From the NCBI RefSeq assembly GCF_048595215.1, contig NZ_JBMDWJ010000320.1, forward strand, positions 14,510-78,509: a DNA stretch of 64,000 nucleotides, given 5' to 3'. The first letter of the stretch is position 1; each line of letters starts with the position of its first letter. This DNA comes from Siphonobacter sp048595215. GTDB taxonomy: Bacteria > Bacteroidota > Bacteroidia > Cytophagales > Spirosomataceae. Under the pieces are notes generated by a model, which did no database searches, had not been told where the DNA came from, and saw nothing but the letters and a program-made list of their open reading frames with translations. Shown here piece after piece: positions 54,301 through 62,180 of the stretch. Both the position numbers and the translations under genes were made by a program.

Positions 54301-55723
54301 CATGGCCTTGTCAACCAGTGTAGGCTCAGAAGTACAGAAGCCCCTGGCAACGGTGGTGATTGGAGGTCTGCTGACCGCTACGGTACTGACCCTCATTGTC
54401 TTACCAATTTTGTACGCCATGTTCGCTGGAAAGCCGAAAAAAGGAGGCTTAACGGGTGGTGTAAAAGCTAAAGCTGTCCCCATTACAAGCACAATCGTAT
54501 TGCTACTCGCCACGAGCTTACTGGCCGCTACAGCTCAGATTACCCCCAATCAGGCCATCCCAACGAAACCCGAAGTAGGATCCGTAGAAGACGTACGTGA
54601 GCTGACGCTGGATCAGGCTCTGAACTTAACCAGACAGCACAATCCCCAGACGCGTTTGGCCGATCTGCGAATTGAACGGGAGCAAGTACTTCTGCCCGCA
54701 ACGCTCAATATTGAGCCGCCCCGTATTTACACGCAGGCTCCGAGTGGCGAGAACTATCGGTTGGGATTTCTGCAAGCTATTCAATTTCCTACGGTATACA
54801 GTAACCAGCGAAAAGCTCAGCGGCAACTGGTAAAAGTCAATCAGGCGGAAAAAAACGTGACGTTTAACGAACTCTCGTATCAGGTTCGCTCGGTGTTTAA
54901 CGACATTCTGTACTACGAGCGAGTGATCCAGAACTTCGAAAAGCAGGATAGTCTGCTTTCGAACTTCGTTCGGGTGACGGACGTACGACTGAATGTCGGA
55001 CAGATTTCACGGATCGAACGGCTAAACGCCGAGTCTCAATACCGCGAAAACCAGATCTATTTGAAACAGTCGCGAGCCCGGCTTCGCGGAGCCCGTATCC
55101 AACTCTGGATTCTGACGGGGTTGGCTCCTGATAGTACACGAACAGTCAAGGGAGATTTCAAGCGAATCAATTACGGTGCGACTATTTCAGCGGCGGATAC
55201 CTCTTTTTCTTCCAACCCGCGGGTGGCGTATTTCGAAGAAAATCGTCGGTACAACGAAAAGTTACTGCAAGTCGAAAAAAGTCGGCAATTGCCGGGTATT
55301 TCATTTGGCTACATGAACCAGGGAAGCCGGGAAACACCCGTGACTTTCCGGTGGGAGTTTGGCCTGACGGTACCGCTCTGGCAGTGGCAGTACCGTTCCC
55401 GTCAGGCGGGAGCCCGCAAGGATATTGAAATTGCTCAGCAACAGATTTCGCTGAGTGGCTACGAACTGCGGGGAGCCTTCGATAAAGCGGCTTCAGACTA
55501 CCGGACCTATCAGGAGTCGCTGGATTACTACGAAACATTCGCTCTCAATCAGGCGGATGAAATCGTCAAAGCCGCTCAGGATAGTTACCGGCTGGGCAGC
55601 ATTGGCTACTACAACTTTCTGCTGAACCTACAGCAGGCGTTCCAGATCCGGGCTGAATACCTGGATGTTGTCCGGAATTACAATAACTCGATCATCACCA
55701 TTCAATACCTGAAAGGAGAATAA
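51320..55723 (+). CDS. CusA/CzcA heavy-metal RND pump fused to a TolC-like outer membrane factor
   Basis: 1467 residues. The first 1050 are an HME-RND proton antiporter: N-terminal helix, VPDVTNQQVDV, the first periplasmic loop, six-helix blocks with GAIDFGLLVDPAIIVVES (intramembrane acidic residues) and GVAVLNGILLV, and conserved periplasmic sections. Residues from about 1085 on (LTLDQALNLTRQHNPQTRLADLRI) form a TolC/CzcC-type coiled-coil outer membrane factor ending YNNSIITIQYLKGE. The junction holds a hydrophobic segment (TSTIVLLLATSLLAATAQ) that could serve as an internal signal peptide, so the chain may be cut into two proteins. It exports Cu(I)/Ag(I) or Zn/Co/Cd ions. The adaptor gene follows after 3 bases. 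Confidence 0.93.
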   Translation: MIDKIIAFSVRSPFTIGLLVLVMAIWGGYSLKTLPIDAVPDVTNQQVDVITNSPNLSSLEIERYITTPLEMAMANIPGLTEVRSYSKFGSSVVKLIFTDDTDIYWARQQVFERLTQVQAEIPEGAGTPILGPVSTGLGEIFQYVIRPKDLNNSPYTLTEIRTIQDWVVRRKLLGLPGVADVSGYGGYAKEYQAQIKTDRMRALGVTVDELYEALNKGNSNTGGAYIEKENKAFTIRGIGLAASLEDIANAVVKKNGSVPILVKDVADVEFGHALRFGALSNNGEGEVVGGSILMMKGANGNEVISRLKERFAEIQKELPPGLTIEPFLDRSKLVNAAIATVAKNLVEGAIIVMIVILIFLGNWRASLLAASVIPLAMLFAFIWMKEFGVVGNVMSLGAIDFGLLVDPAIIVVESAVLFLALRMSKFQGKKMTFADRQEVVISAAAEVKKSVIFGGLIILIVYVPILTLQGIEGKMFSPMAKTVAFAIIGALLLAVTYVPMMCAVMLRPPKSAHHDGFSEKIVQFFLKGLRPVVRAGLRVKWAVILFALAVLTAGIIGFGKIGGEFMPQIQEGDMVVDMDLPVGTPLTESIRQSQIFQAGIMKEFPDEVEGVVSKIGTSEVKVDPLPLESQEVYVELKDKKHWTKATNQQELAIKMNEYMSQFPGPLYAISQPIESRVNDMISGARTQVVVQLYGTDLDTLVKKTKQIIQIVRNVPGAVDVKGSKVFGLPQLNIHYDRQRMAVYGIKVEQVNRAIQMAFGGATAGVVYEDDRRFDVTLRLTGEDRTRPENIENLLINDQNNNPIPLRDIATISETIGPSEIVHENMKRVVNLGFNVRGRDLQSVVSDVIKQVDAKVKLPKGYDINYGGDFENFGRAKDRLSIVVPIALLVIFGLLYLTFRNFRDSFLIYAVVPLSAVGGVFSLLIRDMNFSISAGVGFIALFGVAVLNGILLVSHFNALGDEGIDDPNERVLKGIEERFRPVLMTSFVAALGFMPMALSTSVGSEVQKPLATVVIGGLLTATVLTLIVLPILYAMFAGKPKKGGLTGGVKAKAVPITSTIVLLLATSLLAATAQITPNQAIPTKPEVGSVEDVRELTLDQALNLTRQHNPQTRLADLRIEREQVLLPATLNIEPPRIYTQAPSGENYRLGFLQAIQFPTVYSNQRKAQRQLVKVNQAEKNVTFNELSYQVRSVFNDILYYERVIQNFEKQDSLLSNFVRVTDVRLNVGQISRIERLNAESQYRENQIYLKQSRARLRGARIQLWILTGLAPDSTRTVKGDFKRINYGATISAADTSFSSNPRVAYFEENRRYNEKLLQVEKSRQLPGISFGYMNQGSRETPVTFRWEFGLTVPLWQWQYRSRQAGARKDIEIAQQQISLSGYELRGAFDKAASDYRTYQESLDYYETFALNQADEIVKAAQDSYRLGSIGYYNFLLNLQQAFQIRAEYLDVVRNYNNSIITIQYLKGE

Positions 55724-55726
55724 CCC

Positions 55727-56914
55727 ATGAAAAAGACCTTTTTGCCCCTATTGGCCCTGCTGGGCCTGAGTGGCTTTCTAACTAGTTGTTCAGATAGTGA
55801 CGCAGAATCCAAGGCGGAAGAAAAACCGGCTCAGGTAAGCGTGAGTGCGGATTCTTTACAGTTGTCGATGAAGCAACTCGAATCGGTTAACGTTGATCTG
55901 ACGGGCTTCGAAGATCGGCAGCTTCGTCCAGTCATTAATGCCAACGGAAAGATTAAACTGTTCCCGGATAGCCGATCCGAAGTACACAGTGAAGTGGAAG
56001 GCCACGTCGACCAGATTTACGTGCGGGAAGGCCAGTTTGTGAAGAAAGGACAACCATTGATGAAACTGACCAGTGGGGAGTTTCTGGAGCTAAAAAATCA
56101 GTACATCACGGCGAAAAGTGAAGCTGACTTCCTGGAAATTGAATTCAATCGTCAGGCTGAATTACGGAAAAGTAACGTCGGGGTACTCGCTGATTATCAG
56201 GCTACGGAAGCAAAATTGAATGCGGCCATTGGACGGGAAAAGGCCTTCAAAGCCAAATTGGCTCTGCTGGACTTCAATGCCACTCAGCTTAATGACATTC
56301 GTAAAGCCGTCGTCTCGCCCGAACTCATTATTCGTGCTCCCATTAGCGGCTCAATTTATAAAGTACACCAAAATCTGGGTAAGCTGGCGACGCCTACCGA
56401 TCCACTGGTAGATATTCTGAATACCGAACAATTACAGGCAAACGTATACGTGTACGAGAAGGACGCGGAGTTAATTCAGGTTGGACAAAAAGTGGAGCTG
56501 ACCTTCCCAAACTCGGAAATTGGAGCTGTGCAGGGAACCGTCGCCAGTGTAGCCCGTGCGTTGGATGCCGAAAACGGAGCGATTACGCTGTACGTGAACT
56601 TCAAACGTCCGCATACGAATGACATCATTTTCTCGGATATGAACGTTCGGGCGAAAATTGTAGGAGCCAGCGAGCGGAAAAGTTCGAATACACTGCCACG
56701 CACTGCCATTCTGGATGATGGAGAAGGCACGTACATTTTCGGTACCAGTCAGCCACAAGCCGCCAAGATTCCTTTACGGAAGTTGAAGGTAGAAATCCAA
56801 AATGAAGGCGAAGATTATGTACAGGTGAAAGTGCTTGAAAAGGTACCGAATACGATTAAGGTTGCCTATAAAAACATACTGGCATTGGAAGCTGAACGCA
56901 AGAAAAACGAGTAA
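55727..56914 (+). CDS. Periplasmic adaptor of heavy-metal RND efflux (CusB/CzcB-like lipoprotein)
   Basis: 395-residue membrane fusion protein linking the inner membrane pump to the outer membrane factor. The signal peptide ends LTSC (anchor Cys21) followed by SDSDAE. The barrel-sandwich hybrid region has VDQIYVREGQFVKKGQPLMKL split by a helical hairpin (about 120-185), followed by SPELIIRAPISGSI and beta-barrel and membrane-proximal domains. It lies 3 bases after the RND-TolC gene, so all pump parts are in one operon. No CzcD, CopZ or two-component genes are nearby. Confidence 0.93.
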   Translation: MKKTFLPLLALLGLSGFLTSCSDSDAESKAEEKPAQVSVSADSLQLSMKQLESVNVDLTGFEDRQLRPVINANGKIKLFPDSRSEVHSEVEGHVDQIYVREGQFVKKGQPLMKLTSGEFLELKNQYITAKSEADFLEIEFNRQAELRKSNVGVLADYQATEAKLNAAIGREKAFKAKLALLDFNATQLNDIRKAVVSPELIIRAPISGSIYKVHQNLGKLATPTDPLVDILNTEQLQANVYVYEKDAELIQVGQKVELTFPNSEIGAVQGTVASVARALDAENGAITLYVNFKRPHTNDIIFSDMNVRAKIVGASERKSSNTLPRTAILDDGEGTYIFGTSQPQAAKIPLRKLKVEIQNEGEDYVQVKVLEKVPNTIKVAYKNILALEAERKKNE

Positions 56915-56936
56915 AGAATTAGGTAATGTGCTATTA

Positions 56937-56965
56937 AAAAAGCGGCTCTTCTGGGGCCGCTTTTT
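56937..56965. terminator. Bidirectional terminator after the efflux operon
   Basis: A 12-bp stem (56937-56948 with 56954-56965, one wobble) with A-run and T-run between convergent genes. Confidence 0.88.
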
Positions 56966-56992
56966 GTTGGTTGAATTGAATCAGCCACGCAA

Positions 56993-57619
56993 TCAGGAGA
57001 ATGAAAACGTAGATAAAGCGATTAAGGCGATGATGACCAGTAATAGGCCCAAAAAGCCAAGAGATAAGCCCGTAACGGCGAATCCACGACCTTTATATTC
57101 AGAGCTATGACGATTAATCTTACTTAATCCGACAAAACCAAAGACAATAGCGACAATCGTTCCCAGTAAAAATAAAAGCCCGCTACCGATCAATAAGACG
57201 TCTAGCAAAACCAGAATTCCCGCAATGAAAGAAACGACGGAAATAGGCTCCGTACGCCGGGAATCAGCCGTACGCTTCGCTTTAGTCTGAAGCTTTTGAA
57301 TCTTCTTGGTAACCATTTTCGTCAGTAACCGTTGACGAAACTCAACCTTAGTAGGCTGACTGGTAAAAGCTTTGGCTGATGTCACTGCATGGGATGGGGT
57401 AGAAGTTACCAGACTAGGAACCGCTGAAAGAACAGGAATGGCCGAAGCCAGTAATTCTTTTTTAGGAATCAGCGGCGTAGTCGTAGTGTCAGGCTTCGTA
57501 GCAACTTTCTTACGTTCAATACGCGGTGCGGTAGATTTGGCGAAGTACGTGTAGGTGGTTTTTTGACAGGAGGTTAACGCAAATAGACTAAGTAAAATCA
57601 AGGTAAATAATTGTTTCAT
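56993..57619 (-). CDS. Lipoprotein with C-terminal DUF4190-like membrane region
   Basis: 208 residues. A signal peptide ends LFALTSC (anchor Cys18), then a Thr/Pro/Lys-rich low-complexity middle part (residues 20-125) and a C-terminal pair of hydrophobic segments (VSFIAGILVLLDVLLIGSGLL..., GRGFAVTGLSLGFLGLLLVI) resembling DUF4190. The lipid anchor and the membrane segments together suggest an inner-membrane or envelope-spanning role. The function is unknown. Confidence 0.75.
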   Translation of the reverse strand: MKQLFTLILLSLFALTSCQKTTYTYFAKSTAPRIERKKVATKPDTTTTPLIPKKELLASAIPVLSAVPSLVTSTPSHAVTSAKAFTSQPTKVEFRQRLLTKMVTKKIQKLQTKAKRTADSRRTEPISVVSFIAGILVLLDVLLIGSGLLFLLGTIVAIVFGFVGLSKINRHSSEYKGRGFAVTGLSLGFLGLLLVIIALIALSTFSFS

Positions 57620-58018
57620 AGATGATGGAGAATGGTGGATTAATCAGTAAAGTCGAGCGAAAATGAAAAGAATATACTTGATTTCCTAGTTGAGTTTTAC
57701 TAAAAAAAGAAAAGAGCGAAGCATGTTGAAACTAGGATAGTTAATGCTGGTCTTTGGATCAGACTAGTAGCCCTAACATTTAGAAGAATTCTTTATACAC
57801 AGAGTAGTAGAAGGAACAATGGTTTTACTCCACCAGCCGTATGGACGCTAATAATCAAGTGACTTTAGGTGAATAAGAAGTAGGTAATGAAGCTAAAAAT
57901 AAGCTCTTGTTAAAGAAAGTCGTTGAATTTAGAATATACGCAGGAAAGGTGAAGCAACTATAAATAGAAAAGATTGTAAGCGTGCTTAATGTATAAGTCT
58001 ATAAAGTATATAAAAACA
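57620..58018. other. Gene-free intergenic stretch
   Basis: About 400 AT-rich bases upstream of the minus-strand lipoprotein gene. I see no ORF, no conserved hairpin and no clear -33/-7 pair. Confidence 0.4.
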
Positions 58019-58048
58019 AAGCAGGTGGCCCGTAAGAGCCACCTGCTT
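58019..58048 (-). terminator. Terminator after the Lys/Thr-rich secreted protein
   Basis: A perfect 11-bp stem (58019-58029 with 58038-58048) is followed on the minus strand by TGTTTTTAT. Confidence 0.8.
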
Positions 58049-58053
58049 ATTGA

Positions 58054-58311
58054 TTAAGAATTTTTCTTGGTCTTGGTTGCCGTTTTGGTGGTGGTCTTTG
58101 TATCACCATTTGCTCCTTTTACGGTCGAAGTTTCTACCTTCTTCGAGACGTTTTTGCTACTTCCTTCAGCGGACGGACTCGTAGTTTTTTTAGTAGAAAC
58201 GTGTTCCGTCTTTTTCTTCGCTACCGTTTTTTTAGTGACGACTACGGGCTGTTGGGCGAATGAACCGAAGCTAAGAGCGGTTAGTAACAGGGCAATGCTG
58301 AACGTTTTCAT
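58054..58311 (-). CDS. Small secreted Lys/Thr-rich protein
   Basis: 85 residues: a clear signal peptide (MKTFSIALLLTALSFGSFAQQ) and a very basic, low-complexity mature part of Lys, Thr, Ser and Val (KKTVAKKKTEHVSTKK, TKTTTKTATKTKKNS). No family is recognised. Composition suggests binding to polyanions, cell wall or DNA, but nothing shows this directly. It has its own terminator. Confidence 0.65.
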   Translation of the reverse strand: MKTFSIALLLTALSFGSFAQQPVVVTKKTVAKKKTEHVSTKKTTSPSAEGSSKNVSKKVETSTVKGANGDTKTTTKTATKTKKNS

Positions 58312-58464
58312 GGTATCAGGGTGAAAAAAATGAATAAAATACGAAAGCTTATTTCACAATGGATAAAGCTATATCTGTACTTAAAATTTTTGTACCGCTG
58401 ATTCGCGAAACGCTTCATTTGGGAATTTTTTAATTCCCATTTAATCTTTAGTACAGCGTCAGAC

Positions 58465-59592
58465 TTACTTCAAAGCCTGCTTAATTTCGTCCATCGTACT
58501 TCGATATTCAGCCAGTTTCTGAGCCTTCTTATAATACTCCCGAGCCTGATCTTTCTTACCCGAACGATCCGCAATACGGGCGAGTCCGCAATAAGCCATG
58601 GCGTGATAATCTTGCGTATATTGTTCACTTATTTTGTTTTGCAGGGCCTTCTGGTAATACGAGGCCGCCGCGGCATCGTTTTTCTTTCCTTTTTCCAAAA
58701 CCAATCCCAGAAAAACTTCACCCGATGATTTAAAAACCACTTGCTTTTTCTGGGCCAGTTGCTGAGCCAGTGGTTCGGCGTCGGTGTATCGGCCCGCCAA
58801 GGTGAGGGCTTCGGTATGCCGCGTCAAGTAAACCGGATTGTTTGGATATTCTTTCAGTAAAGGCGTAGAGTAGGTCAGGGCTTTTGCCGGGTTATTCTCA
58901 TGTTTGATGAGTACATAGACCAAATAATACGCAGCTTCCGTTTTGGTAAAAATCCCCCTTTGATACCCCGTTTCCATTTGTTTTAATCCCAGGGTTTTAT
59001 TCCCATTTTGGAAAAATACCATGATGGGTTTTACGATGGGGTGATCTTGCGGATACTGTTCGCGGTAATAGTTGTACAGACCCGTTGAAAAGAAAAACTC
59101 CGGATTTTGTTCGGTTAACTTGAAGCCCTTTTTCATGTAGTTGTAGGTACGCTTGGCTTCCGAAGCGGCTTTCATAAACTCGCCACGGTCCGATTCCAGC
59201 ATCGCCAGATAACTATGGGAGGCCAGCAGAAAAAACGTAGCTTCCGTATCGTGTTTATCAACGGACTTCATCTGTTCCGCCTGTTCGAGCGACTGATTCA
59301 AATACGACTGGTACCGATTGGCAGCCGAAGCGTTCTCGGCCACGGGCAGATACTGCCAGTAGGTCTGAATCGCCAATAGTAAAGGATTGACCGGGTGATT
59401 TGGATATTTAGCTTTAATTTTTTGCTGGAAAGGTTCGGCTTCTTTGAACTCGAAATTGTAAATGTTTTGGAGGGCTTCAATGACTTGCTGCTGGGTCTCG
59501 CGATCATTGAGAATCTGAGATGTAGCGGAGAAATTTTGGAAAATGAAGCAGAGAAGAAGGAGCAAAAAGCGTAAATACGTATGATGTTTCAT
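58465..59592 (-). CDS. Secreted tetratricopeptide repeat protein
   Basis: 375 residues with a signal peptide (1-26, ...NFSATSQ). Helical repeats occur through the length, with TPR-like patterns in the C-terminal half (LGLVLEKGKKNDAAAASYYQKALQNK and AYCGLARIADRSGKKDQAREYYKKAQKLAEY, cut here to their idea: A-x-x-x-Y-x-x-A-L). It is probably a periplasmic protein-interaction scaffold. The partner is unknown. It diverges from the M16 peptidase gene. Confidence 0.85.
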   Translation of the reverse strand: MKHHTYLRFLLLLLCFIFQNFSATSQILNDRETQQQVIEALQNIYNFEFKEAEPFQQKIKAKYPNHPVNPLLLAIQTYWQYLPVAENASAANRYQSYLNQSLEQAEQMKSVDKHDTEATFFLLASHSYLAMLESDRGEFMKAASEAKRTYNYMKKGFKLTEQNPEFFFSTGLYNYYREQYPQDHPIVKPIMVFFQNGNKTLGLKQMETGYQRGIFTKTEAAYYLVYVLIKHENNPAKALTYSTPLLKEYPNNPVYLTRHTEALTLAGRYTDAEPLAQQLAQKKQVVFKSSGEVFLGLVLEKGKKNDAAAASYYQKALQNKISEQYTQDYHAMAYCGLARIADRSGKKDQAREYYKKAQKLAEYRSTMDEIKQALK

Positions 59593-59758
59593 GACTAGGG
59601 TTTACCAATGGGTATGCAAAAAGTAGGGTACTTACTGGAAATTTTAAAAACATTGAGCCGTTAAAGATAGGGTGCATTTAACCCATAACCGTAGATTTGT
59701 CGGAAGGAAACGGATGCGGCGGACTAAGCGTTCGCCGAAATACGTCCGGTTGAGGACT

Positions 59759-60997
59759 ATGATTCATTATCAGACTTTTACTCTGGATAACGGCTTGCAG
59801 GTGTATGTGCTCGAAGACCACACCACGCCCATGGCAGCCGTCAATATTTTGTATAATGTGGGTTCGCGGGATGAAAACCCCGAAAAAACGGGCTTTGCCC
59901 ACCTCTTCGAGCACCTGATGTTCGGCGGCTCGAAGCACATTCCCGATTACGATACACCGCTCCAACGGGTAGGCGGAGAGAATAACGCATTTACATCTGC
60001 CGATATTACTAACTATTATATCACCTTACCGGCGACTAATCTGGAGACGGCCTTCTGGCTGGAATCGGATCGGATGATGTCGCTATCTTTCGATCCCCAG
60101 GTGCTGGAAGTACAGCGGAATGTGGTCATCGAAGAATTCAAACAACGCTATCTCAACCAGCCCTACGGCGATGTGTGGCTGAAGCTTCGGCCCCTGGCGT
60201 ACACGAAACATCCCTACAGTTGGGCGACCATTGGCAAGGAAATCAGCCATATTGAAGAAGCAACGCTGGAAGATGTACGGAATTTCTTTTTCCGGTATTA
60301 CGTGCCGAGCAATGCCTTGTTGGTCGTCGCCGGAAATGTAACCGTAGAGCAGGTAAAAGCCCTGAGTAAAAAATGGTTTGAACCCATCGCCGCCGGTCAG
60401 CCGTATCAGCGGGCGTTGCCTGAGGAACCCTTGCAAACCGAGGCCCGTTTTCAGGAGGTTGAAGCCAAAGTACCACTAGACGCCCTGTATAAAGTTTATC
60501 ATATGCCGGGTCGGTACGAGGCCGGGTATTATCCAGCCGATTTGCTGGCGGATATTCTGGGCCGGGGAAAATCGTCACGCTTGTATCGCAAGCTGGTGAA
60601 AGAACAGGCTCTGTTTAATTCCATCAATGCGTATCCTACGGGTAGTCTGGAACCCGGCTTATTCGTCATTCAGGGTAATCTGAATCAGGGTGTATCGATT
60701 GAAGAGGGCGAAAAGGCCATTCAGGAAATCATTGATGAACTGCTGGCGAAAGGACCCATGGAATCGGAAGTACTGAAAGTGAAAAATCAGGCTGAGGCCA
60801 CCCTGGCCTTCTCCGAAATCGAATTACTGAATCGGGCGATGAATCTGGCTTTTGCGGCCAATGCCGGAAATGCTGAGTGGGCCAATCTGGAAGCAGAACG
60901 CATTCAGGCCGTATCGGGCGAACTGATTCAGGCAGCGGCCCGTAACATTCTTCGTTCCGAAAACTGTTCAACCTTATATTACCGGGCTTCGGCTTAA
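59759..60997 (+). CDS. M16 family zinc metallopeptidase
   Basis: Insulinase-type peptidase of 412 residues. I chose the ATG at 59759; the GTG-started extension upstream adds a basic segment with no homology. The inverted zinc motif HLFEH gives His48, Glu51 and His52, and a downstream Glu lies in VVIEEFKQRYLNQP. The Arg/Tyr substrate motif of M16B partners is seen in the C-terminal half (GRGKSSRLYRKLVKEQ). There is no signal peptide, so it is cytoplasmic or needs a partner. No second, inactive M16 subunit gene follows. Confidence 0.93.
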   Translation: MIHYQTFTLDNGLQVYVLEDHTTPMAAVNILYNVGSRDENPEKTGFAHLFEHLMFGGSKHIPDYDTPLQRVGGENNAFTSADITNYYITLPATNLETAFWLESDRMMSLSFDPQVLEVQRNVVIEEFKQRYLNQPYGDVWLKLRPLAYTKHPYSWATIGKEISHIEEATLEDVRNFFFRYYVPSNALLVVAGNVTVEQVKALSKKWFEPIAAGQPYQRALPEEPLQTEARFQEVEAKVPLDALYKVYHMPGRYEAGYYPADLLADILGRGKSSRLYRKLVKEQALFNSINAYPTGSLEPGLFVIQGNLNQGVSIEEGEKAIQEIIDELLAKGPMESEVLKVKNQAEATLAFSEIELLNRAMNLAFAANAGNAEWANLEAERIQAVSGELIQAAARNILRSENCSTLYYRASA

Positions 60998-61049
60998 TGT
61001 TCAGCGTTTCGGGAAAGATTTGGCCCGGAACGCCCAATCCTTACTATCC

Positions 61050-61637
61050 ATGTTACAGTCGATTATTCAACAGGAATTATCAGAAGCTCAGCAAGTACTG
61101 GATCGCTTTTTAAACGATCCTAAACATATTCAGCATATTGAGGACGCGGCTCACTTACTGGCTTCGGCGATTCAGAACGGTAACAAAATCATTTCCTGCG
61201 GAAATGGCGGTTCGCATTGTGATGCGATGCACTTTGCTGAAGAACTTACGGGCCGGTATCGCAACGACCGACGATCATTGCCGGCCATTGCCATTTCCGA
61301 CGTCAGTCACTTATCCTGCGTATCCAATGATTACGGCTACGATCACGTATTTAGCCGTTTTGTGGAAGGCATGGGCTTTGCCGGGGATGTACTGGTTGGA
61401 ATTAGTACGTCCGGAAATTCGGCTAATATCATCAAAGCGGTAGAAGCCGCCCGCTCCAAGGGCATGAAGGTATTGATTCTGACCGGAAAAGATGGAGGCA
61501 AACTGGCCGGACAAGCGGACGTGGAAATCTGCGTACCGCATTTTGGCTACGCGGATCGTATTCAGGAGATTCACATTAAAGTGATTCACATTTTAATTTT
61601 ATTGATTGAGAAGTTAGTGGTCGAACAAAACGACTAA
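61050..61637 (+). CDS. gmhA: SIS-domain phosphoheptose isomerase (GmhA-like)
   Basis: 195 residues; the ATG at 61050 is the start (the upstream TTG frame extension is not conserved-looking). It should convert sedoheptulose-7-phosphate to D-glycero-D-manno-heptose-7-phosphate, the first step in ADP-heptose synthesis for LPS. Family motifs: ISCGNGGSHCDAMHFAEEL (about residues 48-66), SNDYGYDHVFSR and GISTSGNSANIIKAV. It lies 52 bases after the peptidase gene and may share its transcript. Other heptose genes are not nearby. Confidence 0.88.
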   Translation: MLQSIIQQELSEAQQVLDRFLNDPKHIQHIEDAAHLLASAIQNGNKIISCGNGGSHCDAMHFAEELTGRYRNDRRSLPAIAISDVSHLSCVSNDYGYDHVFSRFVEGMGFAGDVLVGISTSGNSANIIKAVEAARSKGMKVLILTGKDGGKLAGQADVEICVPHFGYADRIQEIHIKVIHILILLIEKLVVEQND

Positions 61638-61658
61638 CGTCCCTTCTTTGCGTCTGCT

Positions 61659-61703
61659 AAAACACAGTGTTTCACTTGTACTGGTGAATACTGTGTTTTA
61701 TTT
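61659..61703 (+). terminator. Terminator after gmhA
   Basis: Arms AAAACACAGT (61659-61668) and ACTGTGTTTT (61690-61699) pair perfectly, with an inner TTCAC/GTGAA extension, followed by ATTTG. Confidence 0.75.
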
Positions 61704-61720
61704 GTGAATGGGCATTGGAT

Positions 61721-62135
61721 GGGGATGGATTAAAATCCGTTCTTAAAAAATGGGCCTAGCCTACGGCTCTTGTTCTTGAAAAACGTACCGTTGTATCGCA
61801 AGCTTTAGCGGAGACGAGTACGCAAGTTTGAGCGATACTAGCGAAAAAATGCTTTGGAGAAATGAAGCGGATAGTAGTACTTGTAGCACCCATTGAGTTG
61901 CGTGAAAGATCATCGTGGAAAGATACAAGGTTATTCGGCATCTAAAGGAGTGTCAAGCTTTGGGCTGCATTCGTAAGAAAATGCCCTTGAGTAATAAATT
62001 TGACGTATTTAGAACATCGGTAAGTTCACCATCTACGAAAAGCTACCTAATTTAATAACTCATCACTCTGACCACCAACTGACCAAGAGCCGTAGGCTCG
62101 ACCCATTTTTCAGGGACGGATTTTAATGCGTCCCC
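61721..62135. mobile_element. 415-bp MITE-like element with 52-bp terminal inverted repeats
   Basis: The left end (61721-61772) and the right end (62084-62135) are inverted copies identical at 45 of 52 positions, starting GGGGAYGSATTAAAATCCGT inward from each end. The interior has no ORF with homology and contains a further hairpin GTATCGC/GCGATAC (61793-61799 with 61832-61838). Flanks show no clear target duplication. This fits a non-autonomous transposable element, though a long structured intergenic RNA is an alternative. It occupies most of the gene-free stretch between gmhA and the dehydratase gene. Confidence 0.55.
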
Positions 62136-62180
62136 CTTTGAATAAGGTCAGACATAACCCTCTAAACTGAACACTGAAAC

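Noticed and set aside
61756..61941. 61-codon ORF within the inverted-repeat element
   Set aside because: It starts inside the terminal repeat, has no homology or upstream signals, and the composition does not look coding.
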